The notes beneath the pieces are model-generated. The model worked only from the letters and a program-made list of their open reading frames with translations. It made no database searches and was not told the DNA's origin. From a virus, in IMG/VR virus record IMGVR_UViG_3300048838_000916, positions 1 to 48,173 of that record: DNA of 48,173 bases; one strand, given 5' to 3'. The position numbers and the translations under genes are program-made. Shown here piece after piece: positions 15,499 to 22,712 of the stretch; the stretch's first letter is position 1; every line of letters starts with the position of its first letter.

Positions 15499-15711
15499 AT
15501 GAAAACTGACAACGAAGATTTTAACGACTTGGTGAGGCTTGTTGGAAGACTCTTTCCGCGCGCCGCTAGGTTACTGATGGAAGAGTCTTTCCCAAAGTTT
15601 CATGGAAGCGGCTGTATTTGGGGATTATTTTCCTGGGAAGATTCAATTCAAGGTGTGAAGTATTGGCTTGAAATTGCTGATAAAATTGATCCTGATATGG
15701 AGGGATGTTAG
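15499..15711 (+). CDS. Hypothetical protein, 70 aa
   Basis: ATG 15499 is preceded by TTGGAGG at optimal spacing, so it is preferred over an in-frame ATG at 15412. Small, mixed-charge helical protein (LVRLVGRLFPRAARLLMEES). No known domain. The next gene starts right after its stop. Confidence 0.65.
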   Translation: MKTDNEDFNDLVRLVGRLFPRAARLLMEESFPKFHGSGCIWGLFSWEDSIQGVKYWLEIADKIDPDMEGC

Positions 15712-15969
15712 ATGAAACTGGTAACAAAAGAAACTGACCAAGGTGGGAACCTTTACGCAGCTGAATGGGTGATTGATATTCACTGGGAAAAGCGTCTTCT
15801 GCAAATTGTTAAAAAACTTGGGGATAATCATATTTCACTGATGTGGTATTCATTTCCTAGTAATAAGGAAATAATGTTCTGGGATCACGATGTTGAACTC
15901 AGTGAAATTATGGACTTCGTCGCAAATCTCCCGGAAAAGAGGGATTTAGCTGAATTTAAACTTCCTTAA
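15712..15969 (+). CDS. Hypothetical protein, 85 aa
   Basis: ATG 15712 follows GGAGGGATGTTAG. An alpha/beta protein with WVIDIHWEKRLLQIVKKLGD and several aromatic residues. No motif recognised. Followed by a small hairpin and a 9-bp tandem repeat before the next small gene. Confidence 0.7.
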   Translation: MKLVTKETDQGGNLYAAEWVIDIHWEKRLLQIVKKLGDNHISLMWYSFPSNKEIMFWDHDVELSEIMDFVANLPEKRDLAEFKLP

Positions 15970-15990
15970 ATTAAATTCTCACACCGCGAG

Positions 15991-16009
15991 GGAACCAGCC
16001 TTTGGTTCC
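15991..16009 (+). terminator. Hairpin after the 85-aa gene
   Basis: GGAACCA (15991-15997) pairs with TGGTTCC (16003-16009) around GCCTT. There is no U run, so termination is doubtful; it may separate or stabilise messages. Confidence 0.35.
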
Positions 16010-16024
16010 TTCCCGGCATTGAGG

Positions 16025-16050
16025 CTTTAAACCCTTTAAACCCTTTAAAC
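16025..16050 (+). repeat. CTTTAAACC tandem repeat, three units
   Basis: Units at 16025-16033, 16034-16042 and 16043-16050 (the last lacking one base). Each contains the palindrome TTTAAA. It lies directly upstream of a very small membrane-protein gene. Confidence 0.8.
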
Positions 16051-16065
16051 TCGAGGTATAACGTG

Positions 16066-16152
16066 ATGGAATCAATCCTTTTAATCCTCATTTTGGCAGT
16101 AGCTTACCCCATTTCAGTAATTGCCCTTAAACTCTGGCGGCTTCTTTCGTGA
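16066..16152 (+). CDS. Tiny membrane protein, 28 aa
   Basis: ATG 16066 is preceded by TCGAGGT. The 28-residue product consists of one hydrophobic segment (ILLILILAVAYPISVIAL) and a short basic end (KLWRLLS), a typical single-span inner-membrane peptide. Its stop overlaps the GTG of the next gene (GTGA), which implies coupled translation and supports a real gene. Such small early phage membrane peptides often act on host membrane proteins, but nothing here identifies the target. Confidence 0.55.
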   Translation: MESILLILILAVAYPISVIALKLWRLLS

Positions 16153-16373
16153 GTACTCTTCAATTTGAAATCTCAAAGCACCCAAAGACTGGGAAGCGGT
16201 CGATTGAAATGGCTGAGATTACCCTCAGAATTAAGGGTAGAAAGGTTCAGATTTACATGGCGCACCACGTTCAGGTGGATATTGATGATATTAAGTGCAG
16301 CCGCACTTTCGAGCGCAGTGTGCCGCTTTTGCAACTCCTGTACTACATCATTGAAGAGGTGGAAAAGAGATGA
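16149..16373 (+). CDS. Hypothetical protein, 74 aa, GTG start
   Basis: GTG 16149 overlaps the preceding stop (GTGA), and its own stop overlaps the next ATG (ATGA). The protein alternates strands and basic residues (EITLRIKGRKVQIYMAHHVQ) and ends in a helix (LLQLLYYIIEEVEKR). No family recognised. Translation clearly depends on the chain of overlaps in this cluster. Confidence 0.65.
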   Translation: MSTLQFEISKHPKTGKRSIEMAEITLRIKGRKVQIYMAHHVQVDIDDIKCSRTFERSVPLLQLLYYIIEEVEKR

Positions 16374-16579
16374 AACGCTCTTTTAAAAGAGCTGGCATCA
16401 GTCCAGCACAAAAGGCCGCGAGAATTAAGAACTTTAGTATTTTTCGCTTACGTGGAGTATTAGCAACACTGAGAAATATCAAACACTTACACGCTGACAT
16501 TCCAGATGTAATAGCGGATATTCAAACTGCATCAGATTTTATCTTTACAGCTTTACACAACCTTAAGGAGAAAAATTAA
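16370..16579 (+). CDS. Basic helical protein, paralogue A, 69 aa
   Basis: ATG 16370 overlaps the previous stop as ATGA. The N-terminus MKRSFKRAGISPAQKAARIK is strongly basic, then helical. It is clearly related to the next gene, whose N-terminus is MKHSFKRATLSKAAKAARKR, followed by NF-[RS]-[LI]-[YF]-RL in both. The pair looks like a tandem duplication. A basic arm plus a helical body suggests nucleic-acid or acidic-protein binding, which is inferred. Confidence 0.7.
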   Translation: MKRSFKRAGISPAQKAARIKNFSIFRLRGVLATLRNIKHLHADIPDVIADIQTASDFIFTALHNLKEKN

Positions 16580-16879
16580 ATGAAACACTCCTTTAAAAGA
16601 GCAACACTTTCAAAAGCCGCGAAAGCTGCAAGGAAACGGAACTTTAGACTTTACCGCCTTTCTGGAATAATGGGAAACCTCGCGCAGATGGGATACGAAA
16701 TGAGGAATAACGCCCTTGCTCTTTCACTGATCGATAACGCTATGAATGCAGTGCATGAACTTAAAACTTACATAAAAGACGGTGAACCAGTTACCCCGCA
16801 AATCAGCATCAACGATGCCTTACTTCTGTACGGGCTTGATAGAAAACTTTCTGAAACCTACACCACCAAGGAACAATAA
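16580..16879 (+). CDS. Basic helical protein, paralogue B, 99 aa
   Basis: ATG 16580 follows AAGGAG. Same basic N-terminus and helical core as the upstream paralogue, ending with a C-terminal extension of about 30 residues (from around DGEPVTPQISINDALLLYG) not present in paralogue A. The function of neither copy is known. Confidence 0.7.
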   Translation: MKHSFKRATLSKAAKAARKRNFRLYRLSGIMGNLAQMGYEMRNNALALSLIDNAMNAVHELKTYIKDGEPVTPQISINDALLLYGLDRKLSETYTTKEQ

Positions 16880-16880
16880 A

Positions 16881-17210
16881 ATGCCTGAATTCATCACCGT
16901 CAAAGCAGCTTATGGGAAGGAATTAAACTCCGAGAAAGAGGTCCTTCAGCACTACCTCGACGGAAAAGACTTTATGATCCTTTCCCTTCACCACGGCGCG
17001 GGTTCCTACTTAAACATCCTCGATTGCGAAAGAGCAAAGAAGCCCATTTCCCTTGAGGTAAGGTTTGGTAAGAAAAGTCAAAAAGTGACCATTCTTGATA
17101 CCAGTGATGCGACAGAGTTAAAAAGGAAACTCGAAAGGAAAGCTAAAAGAGGTAAGAATGTGGTAGTTTTTGGAGAATCTTATATGAAGCAGGATGAAGG
17201 AGTGATGTAA
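16881..17210 (+). CDS. Hypothetical protein, 109 aa
   Basis: Start chosen at ATG 16881 (MPEFITVKAAYGKEL) with AAGGAAC upstream. Contains LQHYLDGKDFMILSLHHGAG and a basic C-terminal stretch (LKRKLERKAKRGKNVVVFG). Palindrome copy 7 lies inside the gene and encodes KKSQKVTIL. No family recognised. Confidence 0.7.
   Translation: MPEFITVKAAYGKELNSEKEVLQHYLDGKDFMILSLHHGAGSYLNILDCERAKKPISLEVRFGKKSQKVTILDTSDATELKRKLERKAKRGKNVVVFGESYMKQDEGVM
17071..17095. repeat. 25-bp palindrome, copy 7 (inside a gene)
   Basis: Left arm AGAAAAGTCA, centre AAAAG, right arm TGACCATTCT. One of three copies located within coding sequence. Confidence 0.85.
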
Positions 17211-17773
17211 TGGGACATACTATAGAGTTTGATTTCATCTCAAAGGAAGGCCTTCGCTGCGTAGGACTTGCGCTGACCCACGGTCATCGCTGTGGGTATG
17301 TCGGAGTTCCAAGAGGGCATGTTCTTTATGGGATTGAGTATTCGGCTACTCTCCCAGACGCTGTTTCTTTCGTGACTGAGGAAATTATGGAAAATGCTGA
17401 TCTTTCACACAGGGGATCAATCCCAGTTTTCTGCGCCGCGCTGACAGGGGAAATGAATCGCCTTGACGTAGTGATTGATGTACACGGTTCGCTGACATAC
17501 TCCGACGGCGGAGAAGGAACGCTATATCCTGTCCCAGAAAACGCCCTTTGGTGGTTCGGCTTTGACTGCGCTCATGCTGGAGATGGAAAGGATTTCAGCA
17601 TTATGGATGAAGAGACAAAAGAAATGTGCAACAGTGGTTTTAGGTATTACTCTGCAGGTCTGATTCGTTCTAAGGAATTCGTAATGCAGCACTGCAAACT
17701 TCTCGCTCGACAGCTTTGGTATGTCAACAGTATGGTGGGGCAAAGTGCCCTTCCTTCTTTAGAGGAGAAATGA
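17210..17773 (+). CDS. Conserved phage protein of unknown function, 187 aa
   Basis: ATG 17210 overlaps the previous TAA (TAATG). The protein has a pattern I associate with a conserved phage and prophage protein: repeated GY-VGVPRGHVLYG, DVHGSLTYSDGGEG and ALWWFGFDCAHAGDG. No catalytic assignment is known to me. Several His, Cys and Asp residues (THGHRCG, DCAHAGD) could bind a metal, but this is only suggestive. It is followed by a zinc-ribbon-like protein. Confidence 0.7.
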   Translation: MGHTIEFDFISKEGLRCVGLALTHGHRCGYVGVPRGHVLYGIEYSATLPDAVSFVTEEIMENADLSHRGSIPVFCAALTGEMNRLDVVIDVHGSLTYSDGGEGTLYPVPENALWWFGFDCAHAGDGKDFSIMDEETKEMCNSGFRYYSAGLIRSKEFVMQHCKLLARQLWYVNSMVGQSALPSLEEK

Positions 17774-17774
17774 A

Positions 17775-18083
17775 ATGCCAAAGAACCCTGAGCTTGTAAA
17801 GCTTGCTGAAGGTCTTTCAAAGGAACTTTTCAACCTCACGCCCTCTGAGGCTTTTCAGCAAGGAATTTGCATTTCCTGTAAAAAGCCAATTTTTTGCAGT
17901 GAAGCTCAAAAGGCTGAAAAGGAAGGGCATATTTACTCTTGCGCTGGGCAGAATGAGTATCGCATAACAGCCCTCTGTGAATATTGCTTTGACAAGGCTT
18001 TTGAAGGATTTGAAGACTATGAAATTGATCCTGATCAGTGGGAAGAAGAACCTGAAACTACACTTAATGGAGAAGTAAAATGA
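17775..18083 (+). CDS. Small zinc-ribbon-like protein, 102 aa
   Basis: ATG 17775 follows AGAGGAGAA. Two Cys pairs (CISCKKPIFC near residue 32 and CEYCFDK near 68) with a third Cys between could bind one zinc ion. The C-terminus is very acidic (DYEIDPDQWEEEPE). The stop overlaps the next ATG. The zinc site is inferred from spacing only. Confidence 0.65.
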   Translation: MPKNPELVKLAEGLSKELFNLTPSEAFQQGICISCKKPIFCSEAQKAEKEGHIYSCAGQNEYRITALCEYCFDKAFEGFEDYEIDPDQWEEEPETTLNGEVK

Positions 18084-18280
18084 AACTGAACATCGGCACA
18101 CCTCTTGGCAGCACCAACCGCAGAATCAACATTAGAAACATGACAACGCATTTTCTTCTGAAATTGTATTACAGTAAAACTCGCCCGGTGTGGGTCAAAG
18201 GCGGAAGGGTCATGCGGTCTCTTACAAAAGACCAGCATCGTGCGATTCATAACCTTCTGAGATTGCGGGCGGTGAAGTAA
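18080..18280 (+). CDS. Basic hypothetical protein, 66 aa
   Basis: ATG 18080 overlaps the previous stop (ATGA), and its TAA overlaps the next ATG (TAATG). Very basic (many R and K, e.g. STNRRINIRNMTTHFLLKLY), which suggests nucleic-acid binding, but no fold is recognised. Confidence 0.6.
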   Translation: MKLNIGTPLGSTNRRINIRNMTTHFLLKLYYSKTRPVWVKGGRVMRSLTKDQHRAIHNLLRLRAVK

Positions 18281-18750
18281 TGCAAATCACAATAAACACA
18301 AATGACCTTCTTGGGAACGAAACCACAATTCGAGACGAAGTAATTGAGCAAATCTCAAATGCGTTACTTATCCGTCTACGAAAGACCGTTGAGGAACAAG
18401 TAATTACCATCATCCAGGAGCAATTAGTCCAACAAGCTCAACTTATCATGACTGATCTTGTTAATCTTCATCTTGATTCTGAGATCACAGTAACCGACCG
18501 TTACGGGAGTAAAGAAGAATCTTACACAATTCGAAATAAAATTGCGTCACTTATTGCGGGTCAGCTGGTGTATAAAAAGTCAAACTACTCCAGTGACCGA
18601 AATGCCTTTACTGGGGCAATTGACGAGTTGGTAAATCGGGAACTTAAAAAGTTCCAAACTGAATTCAACTCAATGGTAACAAAGGATTTACTTAAACTTT
18701 GTCTTGACGAGGCGACAACAAAATTGAAACTTGCGTGTGGAGTAAAGTAA
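18280..18750 (+). CDS. Helical hypothetical protein, 156 aa
   Basis: ATG 18280 by TAATG overlap. Long amphipathic helices (NALLIRLRKTVEEQVITIIQ) suggest a coiled-coil or oligomeric protein. No catalytic motif. It is the last gene before thyX with a one-base gap. Confidence 0.65.
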   Translation: MQITINTNDLLGNETTIRDEVIEQISNALLIRLRKTVEEQVITIIQEQLVQQAQLIMTDLVNLHLDSEITVTDRYGSKEESYTIRNKIASLIAGQLVYKKSNYSSDRNAFTGAIDELVNRELKKFQTEFNSMVTKDLLKLCLDEATTKLKLACGVK

Positions 18751-18751
18751 G

Positions 18752-19393
18752 ATGATAAAGATCATAAAACCTGCAGTTTTCCCCATCATAACTCCTTCTC
18801 AACACACAGCCCTTCAAATCTTTGAGGCTTGTGCTCGCACTTGCTACCAGTCTTTTGAAAAGCAGAAGGAAGGGTCAGCCGAAAGGCTGCTCCTTCACTG
18901 CATAGAAAGTGGGCATCACTCCACCCTCGAGCATCTTTCCCTCACCGTTCGCTTTATCACCTCAAGGGGTGTAACCCACGAACTCGTAAGACATCGCCTT
19001 TGCGCCTTCTCTCAGGAATCAACCCGCTACGTTAAGTACGACACAGCCGCAGAGTTTATTGAACCCTACTGGTATCAAACAGCAACTGCGCACGCACAAC
19101 AGCTTTGGATTTCCGCAATGACTTCAGCAATTTCGTACTATACATTACAACTTAAAAATGGTCTTTCTCCCCAAGCCGCGAGAGGAGTTCTTCCCAACGA
19201 CTTAAAAACTGACATCGTTGTCACTGCGAACATCCGGGAGTGGCGTCACATTCTTTCCATGCGCCTAGAAAAGGATGCTCACCCTGACATGCGCTTGATA
19301 ATGCAACCTCTCGCACAGCATTTCGTCGAAAGGCTCCCTCTTTTCTTTTCAGATCTTGAAGTGATTAAGAAACGCTACCACGAGGTGCTTTAA
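18752..19393 (+). CDS. thyX: Flavin-dependent thymidylate synthase, 213 aa
   Basis: Makes dTMP from dUMP using methylene-tetrahydrofolate, FAD and NADPH. The diagnostic ThyX motif is present at residues 80-93 as RHRLCAFSQESTRY (RHR-x7-S-x-R-Y), preceded by IESGHHSTLEH (substrate and flavin contacts) and followed by REWRHILSMRLEKDAHPDMR, the family's C-terminal signature. Length is typical. The start ATG 18752 follows GGAG. In a phage this supplies dTMP for replication and lowers the dUMP/dUTP pool, which fits the UDG domain on the polymerase. Confidence 0.95.
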   Translation: MIKIIKPAVFPIITPSQHTALQIFEACARTCYQSFEKQKEGSAERLLLHCIESGHHSTLEHLSLTVRFITSRGVTHELVRHRLCAFSQESTRYVKYDTAAEFIEPYWYQTATAHAQQLWISAMTSAISYYTLQLKNGLSPQAARGVLPNDLKTDIVVTANIREWRHILSMRLEKDAHPDMRLIMQPLAQHFVERLPLFFSDLEVIKKRYHEVL

Positions 19394-19567
19394 ATGTCCC
19401 TTTCTCAACGCGAAACCATAATGCTAAACTTTCTCGAGTACCTCCTCGATTACTCCCGGCGCGTTGCCCAGCGACAAGTCCGTCAAAGTGACACCGCTCG
19501 CCTAGCTGCAATACGCTCCCTAATTGCTGAACTCAACCGCGAGGAATCAAAAAATGGCAACTCTTAA
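19394..19567 (+). CDS. Small helical protein, 57 aa
   Basis: ATG 19394 directly follows the thyX stop. The product (MSLSQRETIMLNFLEYLLDY at the N-terminus) is amphipathic and arginine-rich. The reading frame overlaps the next gene by 14 bases. No strong ribosome site is visible, so translation may depend on coupling to thyX. Confidence 0.5.
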   Translation: MSLSQRETIMLNFLEYLLDYSRRVAQRQVRQSDTARLAAIRSLIAELNREESKNGNS

Positions 19568-19805
19568 CTCCGGCACTCTCCAAGCTCTCGAAAAGAAAAT
19601 CCTTGACTTTAAAAGGGAACCAAAAACTGTTCCATACGGTTTCCCAGTGTCTCTCATCACCGACCTCCTCGAGACAGTGCGGCACCAAAAGAACGTAAAG
19701 AAAAAATACCAACGCCTTTCTGAAATGCGCGGTCAGGTTATTATAGAAATCTTCTCCATCACCTCTCGCGCAGTAGACCGAACCACGGAGGAACTTTCAG
19801 AATGA
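19554..19805 (+). CDS. Hypothetical protein, 83 aa
   Basis: Start chosen at ATG 19554 with GCGAGG upstream. Mostly helical (ALEKKILDFKREPKTV, LLETVRHQKNVKKKYQRLSE), resembling a short coiled coil. The stop overlaps the ATG of the next gene. No domain recognised. Confidence 0.6.
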   Translation: MATLNSGTLQALEKKILDFKREPKTVPYGFPVSLITDLLETVRHQKNVKKKYQRLSEMRGQVIIEIFSITSRAVDRTTEELSE

Positions 19806-20149
19806 ACCCTCTCACCAAGACAACCATCTACGCCACAATCCTCGGCGTCACTGTTCTTTCAGCCCGCTACGCCTGCGCTGAAGACTTAAAGGATTTCCCT
19901 TGGAGAAAAGAAGCCCAGGTAAACTCAGTCACACCCAAGGACTTCCTTTACAAACTCACAGGCACTTCTTCCCTTACTGGCGAGCGCGTGGTTGCCTACC
20001 TCAACCCTCTTCCAGAAGACCCCTCCCGCCTCGAGGGTCTCATCCACGACAACACTTACATCTACCCAATCCAAGCCATTTGGAACGGAAAAGGCACTGC
20101 CCTTGCAAAATCCCTTATCACCACTTACCAACTGGAGGTAATAGAGTGA
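19802..20149 (+). CDS. Exported small protein, 115 aa
   Basis: ATG 19802 overlaps the previous stop (ATGA) behind GGAGGAAC. The N-terminus (TTIYATILGVTVLSARYACA) looks like a Sec signal peptide with possible cleavage after ACA, followed by a soluble ~90-residue domain with LTGERVVAYLNPLPEDPSRL. Export to the periplasm or anchoring in the inner membrane is predicted. Its presence in an early operon suggests superinfection exclusion or envelope remodelling, which is inference only. Confidence 0.65.
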   Translation: MNPLTKTTIYATILGVTVLSARYACAEDLKDFPWRKEAQVNSVTPKDFLYKLTGTSSLTGERVVAYLNPLPEDPSRLEGLIHDNTYIYPIQAIWNGKGTALAKSLITTYQLEVIE

Positions 20150-20394
20150 GAACCATTGACATCCTAGAGCAACTCGACAACGACCTAGCTTATGATGAAA
20201 CTGCAATACTTGAGTGCGGCACCGAAAAGACTGCAAAAGCCCTCTACATGCAGTACTCCCGCGCCATTCGTAAGTACAACTTCACCCCATTCATCAAAGT
20301 TTCCCGTAGCGGTAAAACCCTCACCTTCTTTCGCCCTTCCGAACGCCCTGTTCCAGTAATCCAAAAGGAAGAAAAAGGGAAGGAGGCTATTTAA
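20146..20394 (+). CDS. Small protein of a local family, 82 aa, GTG start
   Basis: Start chosen at GTG 20146, which overlaps the previous stop (GTGA) behind GGAGGT. A longer reading has no ribosome site. The product (VRTIDILEQLDNDLAYDETA...) ends with VSRSGKTLTFFR, which resembles part of the next gene (LSRQGSSVTISM) and of the 21852 gene. The three may be diverged copies of one small alpha/beta domain. Function unknown. Confidence 0.6.
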   Translation: MRTIDILEQLDNDLAYDETAILECGTEKTAKALYMQYSRAIRKYNFTPFIKVSRSGKTLTFFRPSERPVPVIQKEEKGKEAI

Positions 20395-20395
20395 A

Positions 20396-20833
20396 ATGGC
20401 TGCAACTCACACCGCAAACATCTTAAAAGCCTGCGCCGAGCTAAACCCAGGAGAATCCTTTGTTTATACATTCCCCACTGAAAAGATCGCACACAACGAG
20501 TATTGTTATTTCCGCACCTCTCTGCGAGCGGCTCTGCAGAAGTTTCCTGCGGCGAAAAACCTCACTCTTTCTCGTCAAGGTTCATCAGTTACCATCTCCA
20601 TGGGAGTACCTGATATTCTCTACCCTACTCCCAAACGGGTCAAAACCTCTGAACTTTTTATCGAAATGGAAGAAAAGTCAAAAGATGACCTTTCTGAAAA
20701 GCCGCACCCTCACCAAGGGATTTTAGACCGCATAAATTCTGACCTCGCGGAGGGTTTAATCTCTCCTTCTGAAGCGGCAGAGGCAATTAACTCCATTCTA
20801 ACTTGCACTCCCTCAAACTCACAGGAGCTATAA
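20396..20833 (+). CDS. Local family protein with helical tail, 145 aa
   Basis: ATG 20396 follows GGGAAGGAGG. The N-terminal ~75 residues (ILKACAELNPGESFVYTFPT, then TLSRQGSSVTISM) resemble the 20146 product. The C-terminal ~40 residues form a short helical hairpin (ILDRINSDLAEGLISPSEAA) like SHOCT-type tails. Palindrome copy 8 lies within the gene and encodes EKSKDDLSE. The role is unknown; the tail may mediate self-association. Confidence 0.65.
   Translation: MAATHTANILKACAELNPGESFVYTFPTEKIAHNEYCYFRTSLRAALQKFPAAKNLTLSRQGSSVTISMGVPDILYPTPKRVKTSELFIEMEEKSKDDLSEKPHPHQGILDRINSDLAEGLISPSEAAEAINSILTCTPSNSQEL
20671..20695. repeat. 25-bp palindrome, copy 8 (inside a gene)
   Basis: Left arm AGAAAAGTCA, centre AAAGA, right arm TGACCTTTCT. 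Lies in the linker region between the two parts of the 145-aa protein. Confidence 0.85.
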
Positions 20834-20838
20834 CCGCC

Positions 20839-21252
20839 ATGAGTGACGAAAGGGTTTTTACTGAGGAAGAACTTTCCCTGATGCAGAAGCTAGGTCTTAC
20901 ACCTGAGAAGGTCGCCGCTCTCGCCAAGGCCGCCGATAAACAAGTCCAGCGCGACGCTAAGCGAAAACAAAGCTGCTTCCTTACAGAGTATTACCTCGCG
21001 CACATAGACACTTGTAAACTATGCGGCTCGAAAACGGTAACTTACTTTAAGATGCAAAAAGAACTTACTGTAGCAGGTGGAATACTCCATAGCGTAGTGG
21101 TGTCCCAGGAAGAGTTCGCCGCCGCCACTGTTCAGCAAGAACGAAATGACTTTCACTTAACTTGTTCTTGCTGCAGTAAAGTCCTTGGCCTTCTGGAAAA
21201 GGAAGAACTCATAAAGCTTTGCATCACACTTCAAAGGAGGACGATTAAATGA
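20839..21252 (+). CDS. Zinc-finger-like protein, 137 aa
   Basis: Start chosen at ATG 20839 (MSDERVFTEE), preceded by CAGGAGC. A helical N-terminus is followed by two Cys clusters, CKLCGSK near residue 58 and CSCCSK near 112, which would make one four-Cys zinc site. Otherwise unrecognised. The stop overlaps the following ATG. Confidence 0.65.
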   Translation: MSDERVFTEEELSLMQKLGLTPEKVAALAKAADKQVQRDAKRKQSCFLTEYYLAHIDTCKLCGSKTVTYFKMQKELTVAGGILHSVVVSQEEFAAATVQQERNDFHLTCSCCSKVLGLLEKEELIKLCITLQRRTIK

Positions 21253-21686
21253 AAACCGAAAGATTTGAAACTATCGAAGATCTCTGCGCCGCGGTGCTTA
21301 AGTTAGAAACACCCAGAATCCAAGAAGTAAGCAACGGCATTGGACCTTACGAGTATTGGGGAGATAAAGGAACCGACATTCAGATTGACGGCGAGGTCGA
21401 AGAACTGGAGGACGTTAAGTTCGAGCTTTCTGTTCCAAAAGGAACCTTTCTTACGGGAGATGAATTCAGTGACTTTATCGCGGAGTATCTCGTTGAGCTT
21501 GACGACGCAGTATGCACCGCGCAGGTAGCTGCCCAAAAGAAAGCCGCTCTCACCGCCGAAGAGTACGGTAAACCAGACTACTCCGACATCATAAAGCTTG
21601 AGTACCAAATTGCAGTACTCACGTACCCAAACTCGGTAGAAGTATTTAAGCTCGCTTTTACCTTTTCCTGGGTTGATGGGAGGTAA
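21249..21686 (+). CDS. Acidic hypothetical protein, 145 aa
   Basis: ATG 21249 overlaps the previous stop behind AAAGGAGG. An acidic alpha/beta protein (for example IDGEVEELEDVKFELSVPKG). No catalytic motif or membrane segment. Acidic early phage proteins are sometimes DNA mimics or inhibitors of host DNA-binding proteins; nothing specific supports this here. Confidence 0.65.
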   Translation: MKTERFETIEDLCAAVLKLETPRIQEVSNGIGPYEYWGDKGTDIQIDGEVEELEDVKFELSVPKGTFLTGDEFSDFIAEYLVELDDAVCTAQVAAQKKAALTAEEYGKPDYSDIIKLEYQIAVLTYPNSVEVFKLAFTFSWVDGR

Positions 21687-21691
21687 TGAAG

Positions 21692-21868
21692 ATGGGAGAA
21701 ATATCAGAAATGATCCTTGAAGGAATTCTTTGTGAGTTATGTGGAGTTTACATCGATGATAGCTCCCAAGGCATTCCTCGCAAGTGCAAAAACTGTCGAA
21801 GACAAACCCAAGGCGAGAGACGTAAAAAGAAAACCAAAAAGGAGAATAAAAGTGGCCACAATCTATGA
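21692..21868 (+). CDS. Small zinc-ribbon protein, 58 aa
   Basis: Start chosen at ATG 21692: GGGAGGT is 6-9 bases upstream, whereas the in-frame ATG at 21686 is only a few bases from it. Contains CELCGVYIDD...CKNC (two CxxC pairs ~16 residues apart), a typical single zinc ribbon, and a lysine/arginine-rich tail (RRKKKTKKENK). Nucleic-acid binding is likely from this make-up. The 3' end overlaps the next gene. Confidence 0.65.
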   Translation: MGEISEMILEGILCELCGVYIDDSSQGIPRKCKNCRRQTQGERRKKKTKKENKSGHNL

Positions 21869-22286
21869 TGCTCTTTTTCTTCAAGCCCTCGACCTCTCCC
21901 CTGGGGAGCAAATCTACATCCCCTGTGAGGATAAACAGGAACAGAAAAAGACTGAAAAGGTAATAAAAGAAGCCATGTCTGGTGCCCCGGTTGATGTCCA
22001 GCTGAAGCTGCGCGTTGTTAGGACCTTTAAGGACAAAAAGCTTTGGGTCGTGATAGCCAGAAAGAACCCCCTTCACGAGGAATTCTTCACCAAGGTCCGC
22101 ACTGCCTCCGGGGACTGGACAGTAAAGCGCACCAACCTCGGTACTGATGCAACGCGCCTTAGGATGCTGGAGGCTATGATCGAAGACGGCCTTACCGAGG
22201 AGGAAATAAAGGAGCACCTTGGGGAGATTTCTGAAATTGAAAGGAAGCTTTTCTTTCCCACCATTAAAGAAGAGGAGGAACTTTAA
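21852..22286 (+). CDS. Local family protein with helical tail, 144 aa, GTG start
   Basis: Start chosen at GTG 21852 behind AAAAGGAG. The N-terminus (VATIYDALFLQALDLSPGEQ) resembles the 20396 product (the L-x-PGE string), and the C-terminus has the same type of helical hairpin (MIEDGLTEEEIKEHLG). Hence probably a paralogue with a SHOCT-like oligomerisation tail. A longer reading upstream would overlap the zinc-ribbon gene in another frame without a ribosome site. Confidence 0.65.
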   Translation: MATIYDALFLQALDLSPGEQIYIPCEDKQEQKKTEKVIKEAMSGAPVDVQLKLRVVRTFKDKKLWVVIARKNPLHEEFFTKVRTASGDWTVKRTNLGTDATRLRMLEAMIEDGLTEEEIKEHLGEISEIERKLFFPTIKEEEEL

Positions 22287-22712
22287 ATGGAACGCAAGCG
22301 TTTATGTGACTATAAAATACTTTATAGAGTAGCTCACTATGGAGGACAGTCCACAATAAAGTTTTTATCAACATTACATACTACATACAACCCAAACTTA
22401 TGCTTTGATCGTTACGTAGTACTTAAAGAAACAAAGCACACTTACGTAATAACAGAATTATTTTATCCGTTTCTCGAAGATGGTGATTTCTTTGATCCTA
22501 TTACTGATTCAGTATATACCAAAACAAAGCGCATTTACAAAACAGCGACCAATCGTTTTGCCTGGGAAACTAAAGAAGCCGCTATGGCGGACTACATTAG
22601 AAAGCAAAAGTGGCGGCGTCAAAGACTTATCCAAGAGTTAGAAGAGTGTAATGCGATAAGTCTAAAAGCAGAACGATACAACGCTGGAGACGATAAAGAC
22701 AATGTCTACTAA
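22287..22712 (+). CDS. Hypothetical protein, 141 aa
   Basis: ATG 22287 follows AGAGGAGG. Rich in tyrosine, threonine and basic residues (LYRVAHYGGQSTIKFLSTLH), with a helical basic C-terminus (DYIRKQKWRRQRLIQELEEC). More AT-rich than its neighbours, suggesting a separate origin. No family recognised. It overlaps the ligase gene by 11 bases. Confidence 0.6.
   Translation: MERKRLCDYKILYRVAHYGGQSTIKFLSTLHTTYNPNLCFDRYVVLKETKHTYVITELFYPFLEDGDFFDPITDSVYTKTKRIYKTATNRFAWETKEAAMADYIRKQKWRRQRLIQELEECNAISLKAERYNAGDDKDNVY

Noticed and set aside
21303-22217. Leftward 304-codon reading inside the early block
   Set aside because: Covers three well-supported rightward genes with ribosome sites and overlaps; its own start has none.
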